A stretch of 18,329 nt of DNA from Firmicutes bacterium UBA5559 (GTDB lineage Bacteria > Bacillota > Clostridia > Peptostreptococcales > Anaerovoracaceae), in the NCBI GenBank assembly GCA_002425705.1, contig DIMT01000035.1:1-18329 (forward strand). Direction: 5' to 3'. Below the pieces are notes generated by a model, which was given only the letters and a program-made list of their open reading frames with translations, did no database searches and had not been told where the DNA came from. Made by a program: the position numbers and the translations under genes. This document shows, one piece after another, positions 1 through 6,512 of the stretch; positions within the stretch are counted from its first letter, which is position 1; every line of letters begins with the position of its first letter.

Positions 1-18
1 GCATCCATCGTCGAATAA
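1..18 (+). CDS. Possible 3' end of an upstream gene
   Basis: Reading from base 1 gives five sense codons (Ala-Ser-Ile-Val-Glu) and then TAA at 16-18. A strong terminator follows 30 bases later, so this could be the end of a gene lying outside the window. Too little is visible to identify it. The other two forward frames stay open through this stretch, so the assignment rests only on the stop codon and the terminator position. Confidence 0.3.
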   Translation, partial: ASIVE

Positions 19-47
19 TTTCGGTTCTACTATCGAACCAAAAACCA

Positions 48-77
48 CAGGACCGGATTTTATCCGGTCCTGTTTTT
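48..77 (+). terminator. Intrinsic terminator of the upstream gene
   Basis: Bases 48-58 (CAGGACCGGAT) pair perfectly with 62-72 across a three-base TTT loop, and five T's follow (73-77). This is a textbook Rho-independent terminator. It lies only 36 bases before the next start codon with no obvious promoter between, so the downstream transporter either relies on read-through or has a promoter I cannot recognise. Confidence 0.85.
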
Positions 78-112
78 CAGATTGGGAAAAGGAAGAAAGG
101 CAGTGAATCCCT

Positions 113-1075
113 ATGAGACAGAGAGCAATTGAAAGAAAGAAAAAGGAAGCCGGACAAATCCGGACCGAGCATGGGGCGTTGATCGTATCCATGGCGGGAG
201 CGGTTTTTTTTCTGGTAGCGGAAATTCTGATGGCCATTTACACCACTTCCCAGTCCATCCTGATGGATGCCTTTTATGGGGCTGCCGATATGCTGATGAT
301 TCTGGTTTCCCTGAAAATCGTTCCGCTGATCTATCGACCGATGACGGAAAAACACCCCTTTGGCTTTTCCCAGGCAGAAGCTGTTTTCATTACCCTGAAA
401 GGGACTATGCTGACCGCCGTTACCCTGGGACTGGTGGTGACCAATATTCAGTTGATCAGCCGGGGAGGAAATTTGGTTTCCTTCGGGCTTATTGCGGTCT
501 TTGAAATGTTATCAGCCCTGGTTATCGGCGGCATCATCCTGATCCTGCGCCGGATCAACAAAGGGCTCCGATCTCCCATCGTCAAAACGGAAATCGATGC
601 CTGGATGATCGATATGATTGCCAGCGTAGGGCTGGGAGCAGCCTTCCTGCTGCCGGTGGTGATCCGGACTCCCTGGATGGCCGAATACAGTCCTTACCTG
701 GACCAGGTGGTGGCCATATTGCTGGCTGCCGTCATCCTGCCCATACCAGTGCGAACCGTGATTGGCGGTCTTCGGGATGTTTTCCTGCTGGCTCCGGAAG
801 AGGCCACGGTGGAGGAGATTAAAGAGATCAGTCAGAAAATCCTGGAACCCTATGGTTTCGATGATGCCAACTACGATATCATTCGGACAGGAAGAAAAAT
901 CTGGATCAGCATCTACTTCCGCACAGCAGAAGATGCGGTGTTTATTTCCCGAATCGTCCAGGCCCATCGGGAGCTGAAAGAAAAACTGGAAGCCGTTCAT
1001 ACCCACCTATATGTGGAACTGATTCCTGAATTTGAAAATATTGAAATAGCCAATGAAACAGAAGCGGATCTGTGA
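113..1075 (+). CDS. Cation diffusion facilitator (CDF) family transporter, divergent metal site
   Basis: This 320-residue membrane protein matches the CDF (cation efflux) layout: about six membrane segments, then a soluble ferredoxin-like C-terminal domain (about 225-310) ending in a His-containing strand (VHTHLYVEL). The loop signature HPFGFSQAEA (81-90) matches the family's usual HPxGxxxxEA. CDF proteins normally expel Zn2+, Mn2+, Fe2+ or Co2+ in exchange for protons. The central site is unusual here. By eye alignment, the first TM2 ligand (His or Asp) is Tyr55, with Asp59 kept, and the first TM5 ligand is Ala163, with Asp167 kept, so the substrate is uncertain. The start is the ATG at 113, 12 bases after a purine-rich GGAAGAAAGG (91-100). 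pcrA follows 45 bases downstream on the same strand, but no functional link is evident. Confidence 0.85.
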   Translation: MRQRAIERKKKEAGQIRTEHGALIVSMAGAVFFLVAEILMAIYTTSQSILMDAFYGAADMLMILVSLKIVPLIYRPMTEKHPFGFSQAEAVFITLKGTMLTAVTLGLVVTNIQLISRGGNLVSFGLIAVFEMLSALVIGGIILILRRINKGLRSPIVKTEIDAWMIDMIASVGLGAAFLLPVVIRTPWMAEYSPYLDQVVAILLAAVILPIPVRTVIGGLRDVFLLAPEEATVEEIKEISQKILEPYGFDDANYDIIRTGRKIWISIYFRTAEDAVFISRIVQAHRELKEKLEAVHTHLYVELIPEFENIEIANETEADL

Positions 1076-1120
1076 TAAAATTGAAGGGCACGATGGCATC
1101 GAAGTAAGCAAGGAGCAAGA

Positions 1121-3340
1121 ATGGATTACCTGAAAAAACTCAACAAAGAACAATACGAGGCCGCCATCCATACGGAGGGCCCTCTTCTGATCATGGCTGG
1201 AGCCGGAAGCGGCAAAACCAGCACCATGACCCATCGGATCGCCTACCTGATCAAAGAAAAGGGGGTTCGCCCTTCCCAGATTCTGGCGGTGACCTTTACC
1301 AATAAGGCGGCCAGAGAAATGCGGGAAAGGGTGGAGGCTTTAGTGGGGGCTGATCTGAATATGTGGATCCTGACCTTCCACTCCGCCTGCCTGAGGATAT
1401 TGCGGAAACACGGACATTTGCTGGGGTATACTTCTGATTTTGTAGTGTACGATCCCACGGATCAGAAAACAGTGATAAAAAGCTGCATCAAGGAGCGGAA
1501 CATGGACGAAAAGATGTTCGCCCCGCCCTATGTCCTTTCCATCATCAGCGATTGCAAGGAAAAGGCCGTGTCCCCCAAAAAATTTCTGGAGCTGAACCAG
1601 GATAATCCGAAACAAAGAGGAATCGGGGAGCTGTACGCCGCCTATGAGGGAATCCTGAAGAAGAACAACGCCATGGACTTTGATGACCTGATCCGGAACA
1701 CGGTCCTGTTATTTGAACGGGACGAATCGGTGCTTGCCGAGTATCAGCAGCGATTCCGGTACATCATGGTGGATGAATACCAGGATACCAATTATATGCA
1801 ATACCGGTTCATCTACCTGCTGGCGGAAGCCCATCAGAATATCTGCGTAGTGGGGGATGACGATCAGTGTATTTACCAATGGCGGGGAGCCGACATAAAA
1901 AATATCCTGGATTTTGAAAAGGATTTTAAGGGAGCCCGGGTCATCAAACTGGAGCAGAATTACCGGTCCACTTCCAACATTCTGGCGGCAGCCCATTCCG
2001 TGGTTGAGCGAAATCAACAGAGAAAATCGAAAAAACTATGGACGGAGCAGGAGGAAGGGGAGAAACTGGTCTATTACCGGGCGGACAATGAAAAGGACGA
2101 AGCCCGTTACATCAGCCAGGAAATTGACCGGCTTCACTCCAGAGAACTGAAATATAAGGATTTTGCCATTTTGTACCGGACCAATGCCCAGTCCCGTACC
2201 TTCGAAGAAGCTTTGTCCTCCCGGGGTGTCCCCTACCGGGTACTGGGAGGGCTCCGGTATTATGACCGGAAGGAAATCAAGGATCTGGTGGCCTACATGC
2301 GGCTGGTACAGAACCCGGCTGACGACCTGTCATTGAGACGAATCATTAATGAGCCTAAAAGGGGAATCGGACCCAAAACTTTGGAAAAACTGGAAACCCT
2401 GGCAACGGTGAGGCAGGAAAGACTGCTGGATTTGCTGCTGGATGAAGAAGTAACCGCCGGCATTGCCGGAAAAGGAGGGGACAGCCTGCTGGAAATGGCC
2501 CGGACCCTTCGGGACTACGGACTGGAAAAGGACAACCTGAAGGTTTCGGACATTTACGACGGCCTGCTGGTCCGGACCGGGTACCTGAAGAGCCTGGAAG
2601 AACAGAACACAGTGGAAGCAGAAAGCCGGATTGAAAACCTGCTGGAATTCAAATCCGTCATTTACGATTATGAGAAGGAAGACCCCCAGCTGAACCTGGC
2701 CTCTTTTATGGAACGGATCGCTCTGATGGCCGAAATCGACAATCACGATCCCGGTGAGGATGCGGTGGTCCTGATGACCATGCACAGTGCTAAAGGCCTC
2801 GAATTTCCCGTGGTTTTCCTTCCCGGCATGGAGGACGGACTTTTTCCTGGCTGGCGATCTTTAGAGAAGCCGGAGGGCATCGAGGAGGAGCGCAGGTTAT
2901 GCTATGTAGGCATGACCCGTGCCAAGGAGCGATTGTACCTGACCAGTGCAGAGACCCGTACCCTCTATGGAAAGACCGACTATACCCGGGAGTCACAGTT
3001 TCTCCGGGAAATCGACCGGAAGCTGGTGGCGGGGGACGGCATCGTGGACAAAAAAGAATCCCGGATTCCGCCCTGGAGCCGGGAGGGTGGAGAAATCTCC
3101 GGCGGGACCCTTCCCTCTGGATACAAGCCCTTTGACAGTCTGAAATATGCCCGGGATCAGGTTAAGGCCGGGGGAGAAAAGAAGAAACAGGAAGATATTC
3201 AGGCCGGAGACCGGGTGGCCCACAACAAGTTCGGAGAAGGCCTGGTCATCGGAGCCGACAGCCGGATTCTGGAAGTCCTGTTTGATTCCGTAGGATTGAA
3301 GAAATTGGCCCGGGACCTGGCACCGGTTCGGAAGGTATAG
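1121..3340 (+). CDS. pcrA: ATP-dependent DNA helicase PcrA (UvrD/Rep, SF1A)
   Basis: 739 residues, the usual PcrA length. All SF1A motifs are visible: Q-motif LNKEQYEAA (7-15), Walker A AGAGSGKT (26-33), motif Ia VTFTNKAAREMRER (57-70), motif II VDEYQDT (217-223), motif III VGDDDQCIYQWRGAD (244-258), motif IV LEQNYRST (277-284), motif V MTMHSAKGLEFPVV and motif VI RRLCYVGMTRAKERL. The C-terminus holds the Tudor-like segment GDRVAHNKFGEGLVIG, which in PcrA/UvrD binds RNA polymerase. The enzyme is a 3'-5' helicase acting in nucleotide excision repair, removal of recombination intermediates and transcription-replication conflicts. ATG 1121 is preceded by AAGGAG (1110-1115). ligA begins three bases after the stop, the pcrA-ligA arrangement common in Firmicutes, so the two are very probably co-transcribed. 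Confidence 0.97.
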   Translation: MDYLKKLNKEQYEAAIHTEGPLLIMAGAGSGKTSTMTHRIAYLIKEKGVRPSQILAVTFTNKAAREMRERVEALVGADLNMWILTFHSACLRILRKHGHLLGYTSDFVVYDPTDQKTVIKSCIKERNMDEKMFAPPYVLSIISDCKEKAVSPKKFLELNQDNPKQRGIGELYAAYEGILKKNNAMDFDDLIRNTVLLFERDESVLAEYQQRFRYIMVDEYQDTNYMQYRFIYLLAEAHQNICVVGDDDQCIYQWRGADIKNILDFEKDFKGARVIKLEQNYRSTSNILAAAHSVVERNQQRKSKKLWTEQEEGEKLVYYRADNEKDEARYISQEIDRLHSRELKYKDFAILYRTNAQSRTFEEALSSRGVPYRVLGGLRYYDRKEIKDLVAYMRLVQNPADDLSLRRIINEPKRGIGPKTLEKLETLATVRQERLLDLLLDEEVTAGIAGKGGDSLLEMARTLRDYGLEKDNLKVSDIYDGLLVRTGYLKSLEEQNTVEAESRIENLLEFKSVIYDYEKEDPQLNLASFMERIALMAEIDNHDPGEDAVVLMTMHSAKGLEFPVVFLPGMEDGLFPGWRSLEKPEGIEEERRLCYVGMTRAKERLYLTSAETRTLYGKTDYTRESQFLREIDRKLVAGDGIVDKKESRIPPWSREGGEISGGTLPSGYKPFDSLKYARDQVKAGGEKKKQEDIQAGDRVAHNKFGEGLVIGADSRILEVLFDSVGLKKLARDLAPVRKV

Positions 3341-3343
3341 GAA

Positions 3344-5314
3344 ATGGATAAAATACAGCGGATCAGAGAACTGGTTTATCTGCTTAATGAAGCGGGAAGG
3401 ACCTATTATCAGGAAGACCGGGAAATCATGTCCAATCTGGAGTATGACCGGCTCTACGATGAACTGGCTGCCCTGGAGGAGGAAACCGGATTCCAGCTGG
3501 CCGGGAGCCCCACCTTGACCGTGGGCCACGAAGTGGTCAGCAGCCTGCCCAAAGAAAAACACGAAGCCCCCATGCTCTCCCTGGATAAGACCAAGGACCC
3601 CCTTGCCCTGAAAGAATGGCTGGGGGAACAGGAGGGCTTGCTTTCCTTTAAGCTGGATGGGCTGACCGTGGTCCTGACCTATCAAAACGGGGAACTGGTC
3701 AAGGGGATCACCCGGGGCAGCGGGGCCATTGGTGAAGTGATTACGCCCAATGCCCGTACCTTCGTCAACCTTCCTTTGAAAATCGATTTTCTGGAGGAAG
3801 TCATTGTTCGGGGGGAAGCGGTCATCCGCTATTCGGATTTTGAAAAAATCAACAGCCGGCTTCCGGAAACGGAGGCCCGTTATAAGAACCCTCGTAACCT
3901 CTGCAGCGGAACGGTAAGGCAGCTGAATAGCCGAATTACTGCTGAGAGGAGGGTTCATTTCTATGCCTTCTCCCTCCGAAAGGCCGGTTCCCTGGATTTT
4001 GACAACTCCCGGGAAAAGCAGATGCTGTGGCTGAAGGAACGGGGTTTCGAGCCGGTGGAATACCGGAAGGTCAGGCAGGAGGATTTGGAGGAGTCTCTGG
4101 AATTTTTCGCCCGGGAAACAGCCATCAGCGACCTTCCGTCTGACGGACTGGTCCTGACCCTGGAAGATATTCGGTATGGTCAGAGCCTGGGAACCACCTC
4201 CAAGTTTCCCCGGGATTCTATCGCCTTCAAGTGGCAGGATGAAATGGCGGAAACCCTGCTGGAAACCGTTGAATGGAGCGCTTCCCGGACCGGGCTCATC
4301 AATCCTATTGCGGTATTTCGCCCCGTAGAACTGGAGGGCACAATTGTGTCCCGGGCCAGCCTCCACAATCTGAGCATTCTGCGTGAGCTGGCCATCGGCA
4401 TCGGCGATATTCTGAAGGTCTATAAGGCCAATATGATTATCCCCCAGATTGGCGAGAACCTGACCAGAAGCAATTCCCTGCCTATTCCGCAGGCTTGCCC
4501 CGTATGCGGAGCAAGAACAGAGATCCGAAAGGAAAAGGACGTAGAGACTCTTTTGTGCCCCAATCCGGAGTGTCCGGCCAAGCAGATCAAAGGCTTTACC
4601 CACTTTGTCAGCCGGGATGCCATGAACATGGAGGGACTGTCTGAGGCTACCATAGAGAAACTGGTGGGCCGGGGTCTGGTGAAGGAACTGGCGGATTTAT
4701 TCCGGATGTCCAGACACAGGGAAGAAATTTGTACGATGGAAGGCTTTGGAGAAAAATCCTGCCAGAATCTTCTGGATGCCGCCGAGCAGGCCAGAAACAC
4801 CACCCCTGCCCGTCTCCTCTACAGTCTGGGAATCCCTGGAATCGGACTGGCAAATGCCCGGCTGATCAGCCGGTTTGCCCTTGGCAAGTGGGACCGGATT
4901 CAGAAACTTACCCGGGAAGAGCTGCTGACCATCGACGGGGTGGGGCCGGTTATGGCCGAGCAGTTCACCCGGTACTTCGGAGAAGAAAAGAACCAGACCC
5001 TGGTGAAGGCCCTGCTGGAAGAGGTCCGCTTTGAGGAAGAAGAATCCTCCGGCCAGGAATTCCAGAGCCTGACTGGCCAGACCATTGTCATCACCGGCTC
5101 TCTGGAACGATTTGAGAACCGAAGCAGCCTGAAGGAATGGATCGAAGCCAGGGGCGGCAAGGTCACCGACAGCGTGACCGCTAAAACCAGCCTTCTGATC
5201 AACAACGAACCCACATCCGGTTCCTCGAAGAACAAGAAAGCAAGGGAATTGGGCATACCCATCCTCAGTGAGGCAGAATTTTTGGAAGAGGTGCAGAATG
5301 CTGAAAATCGGTAA
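3344..5314 (+). CDS. ligA: NAD+-dependent DNA ligase LigA, divergent type
   Basis: 656 residues with the complete bacterial LigA order: Ia domain (1-65), adenylation domain with catalytic Lys in FKLDG (Lys103), OB fold (~305-380), Cys4 zinc finger (Cys385, 388, 405, 410), helix-hairpin-helix repeats (~425-560) and BRCT domain (573-656, beginning LTGQTIVITGSL). It would seal nicks during replication and repair using NAD+. Aligned by eye to E. coli LigA, several conserved positions differ: His23 is Tyr22, Asp32 is Asn31, Glu113 is Ser101, Lys290 is Thr272, and the TRGDGxxGED stretch reads TRGSGAIGEV. Lys103, Asp105, Glu158 (RGEA), Asp267 and Lys296 are kept. The position directly behind pcrA is canonical, which argues for a real function. 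I recall similar divergent LigA proteins in Clostridia, but could not compare. The ATG has AAGG about 8 bases upstream. Confidence 0.93.
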   Translation: MDKIQRIRELVYLLNEAGRTYYQEDREIMSNLEYDRLYDELAALEEETGFQLAGSPTLTVGHEVVSSLPKEKHEAPMLSLDKTKDPLALKEWLGEQEGLLSFKLDGLTVVLTYQNGELVKGITRGSGAIGEVITPNARTFVNLPLKIDFLEEVIVRGEAVIRYSDFEKINSRLPETEARYKNPRNLCSGTVRQLNSRITAERRVHFYAFSLRKAGSLDFDNSREKQMLWLKERGFEPVEYRKVRQEDLEESLEFFARETAISDLPSDGLVLTLEDIRYGQSLGTTSKFPRDSIAFKWQDEMAETLLETVEWSASRTGLINPIAVFRPVELEGTIVSRASLHNLSILRELAIGIGDILKVYKANMIIPQIGENLTRSNSLPIPQACPVCGARTEIRKEKDVETLLCPNPECPAKQIKGFTHFVSRDAMNMEGLSEATIEKLVGRGLVKELADLFRMSRHREEICTMEGFGEKSCQNLLDAAEQARNTTPARLLYSLGIPGIGLANARLISRFALGKWDRIQKLTREELLTIDGVGPVMAEQFTRYFGEEKNQTLVKALLEEVRFEEEESSGQEFQSLTGQTIVITGSLERFENRSSLKEWIEARGGKVTDSVTAKTSLLINNEPTSGSSKNKKARELGIPILSEAEFLEEVQNAENR

Positions 5315-6302
5315 GCTGGACAGCCAGCTCTTAGAAGATATTGTATTTGATAAAATCACCTTCCGCCGGCCGGAGGTCCTGACCCGGCCTGGAATAGGAG
5401 AAGACTGTGCGGTGGTGGATTTCGGGGAATATGAATGCGTCATGTCCACCGACCCAATAACGGCGGCCATCCATGACATCGGAAGACTGGCCATCCACAT
5501 CACCTGTAACGACATTGCGTCCAATGGCATCCAGCCCTTGGGGATCATGCTGGCCGTCCTGCTGCCTCCCGGTACCACCCGGGCGGAAATCGAGCACATG
5601 ATGGAGCAAGCCGGTGAAGCCTCCTCCCAGCTGGGAGTCGAGATTATCGGAGGCCATACAGAAATAACGGCAGCAGTTAACAGCCCGGTCATTGTCTCCA
5701 CCGCCATCGGCCGGGGATTCCTGGGTCAGTCCCAGGGATCGGAAACAATGAAAACCGGAGACTATCTGCTCATGACCAAAGAAGCGGGCATCGAGGGAAC
5801 GGGAATCCTGGCCAAGGATCGGCAGAACCTGCTTTCATCGGTGCTGACGGTGGAAGAACTGGAAGAAGCCAAGGGCCTGCTGGATCAGGTCAGCGTTCTG
5901 AAGGAAGGGGTACTTGCTGGCAAAATCGGTACCCACGGTATGCATGACATTACCGAAGGGGGAGTGCTGGGGGCAGTCTGGGAGCTTTGCCACCGGCAGG
6001 GTTTGGGCGCCGAAATCCAAAAAGCAGCTGTTCCGGTGAGGCCGGTGACGGAAAAAATCTGCCATTACTTTAACATCGATCCCCTCCGGCTGATTTCCAG
6101 CGGCTGCATGCTCATTGCAGCCGATGAGCACCAAAAGGACGCTATCCAAAAGGCCTGTCGGGAAGAGGGCATTCTCCTGTCCATCATTGGCAGAGTCGTG
6201 GAACCCGAGAGGGGTATTTGCCTTCTGGATCAAGGAATTTCAACGGAAGTGCAGCCACCGGAGTCGGATGAGCTGTACAAAGCTATTGACTTTAAAGAAT
6301 AA
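5298..6302 (+). CDS. HypE/PurM-like AIR synthase-fold protein
   Basis: 334 residues in the PurM/HypE/ThiL/SelD superfamily, which bind ATP and activate a substrate by phosphorylation. Family features are GIGEDCAVV (32-40), the acidic strand STDPIT (50-55), DIGRLAIHITCNDIASNGIQP (the two halves around 60-80, Asn71-Asp72), GGHTE (118-122) and a C-terminal AIRS_C-like half (~150-310). It is closest in style to HypE, but HypE ends in a Pro-Arg-Ile-Cys tail whose cysteine carries the carbamoyl/cyano group; this protein ends in Lys-Glu with no cysteine near its end. It is therefore probably not the hydrogenase maturation factor, despite the hydrogenase operon downstream. An in-frame ATG lies at 5268, but 5298 is preferred: it has GGAAGAGG (5284-5291) six bases upstream and overlaps ligA by 17 bases, implying translational coupling. 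Substrate unknown. Confidence 0.85.
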   Translation: MLKIGKLDSQLLEDIVFDKITFRRPEVLTRPGIGEDCAVVDFGEYECVMSTDPITAAIHDIGRLAIHITCNDIASNGIQPLGIMLAVLLPPGTTRAEIEHMMEQAGEASSQLGVEIIGGHTEITAAVNSPVIVSTAIGRGFLGQSQGSETMKTGDYLLMTKEAGIEGTGILAKDRQNLLSSVLTVEELEEAKGLLDQVSVLKEGVLAGKIGTHGMHDITEGGVLGAVWELCHRQGLGAEIQKAAVPVRPVTEKICHYFNIDPLRLISSGCMLIAADEHQKDAIQKACREEGILLSIIGRVVEPERGICLLDQGISTEVQPPESDELYKAIDFKE

Positions 6303-6314
6303 AACGAATATAAT
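6286..6314 (+). promoter_or_regulatory. SigA promoter for the SRP RNA
   Basis: TTGACT (6286-6291) and a perfect TATAAT (6309-6314) are separated by exactly 17 bases. The predicted start is near 6321, seven bases before the long terminal helix of the SRP RNA. The -35 box lies inside the last codons of the upstream AIR-synthase-like gene. This is the best match to the vegetative consensus in the window, as expected for an abundant stable RNA. Confidence 0.85.
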
Positions 6315-6320
6315 GACATA

Positions 6321-6490
6321 GTGAAAATTGCCTTTTAGCAGCTTCGCCAGGTACGGTTTGGGTCCTGCGCAATAAGAATCTGCGAACCTTGTCAGGTCCG
6401 GAAGGAAGCAGCAATAAGCGGAAGCTCTTATGTGCCGCAGCTAAGCCTTCTCCGAAGGCCGGGCGGAGCTGCTAAAGGGCAATTTTTTTT
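6321..6490 (+). ncRNA. ffs: Signal recognition particle RNA (4.5S/scRNA type)
   Basis: The universal SRP core GTCAGGTCCGGAAGGAAGCA (6391-6410), with its GGAA tetraloop, is present; this is where Ffh (SRP54) binds. Flanking bases fold into a rod. The outer helix pairs 6328-6348 with 6462-6482 almost perfectly over 21 positions, then GGTTTGG (6355-6361) with CTAAGCC (6441-6447), CTGCG (6365-6369) with CGCAG (6436-6440), and ATAAGA (6372-6377) with TCTTAT (6426-6431). Eight T's (6483-6490) follow the outer helix, so that helix doubles as the terminator. The RNA is about 160 nt, longer than E. coli 4.5S but much shorter than the ~270-nt Bacillus scRNA, and I see no clear Alu domain. Its place directly before dnaX is typical of Firmicutes. 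The ends are predicted, not measured. Confidence 0.93.
6462..6490 (+). terminator. SRP RNA terminator, just before dnaX
   Basis: The 3' strand of the outer SRP helix (6462-6482) pairs with 6328-6348 and runs straight into T8 (6483-6490). The dnaX start codon lies 22 bases beyond the last T. There is no room for a separate promoter between, so dnaX expression probably depends on incomplete termination here. Confidence 0.65.
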
Positions 6491-6512
6491 GAATTTCAGG
6501 ATGGGGGTAACC

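Noticed and set aside
2993..4603. A 536-codon open frame on the - strand opposite pcrA and ligA.
   Set aside because: It lies entirely opposite two well-supported genes, shows no recognisable domain, and has the Pro/Gln/Gly-rich composition typical of an antisense shadow of GC-biased codons.
5298..6302. Assignment as HypE, the [NiFe] cofactor maturation factor serving the Ech hydrogenase.
   Set aside because: The essential C-terminal cysteine tail is missing, and the gene is coupled to ligA rather than to other hyp genes.
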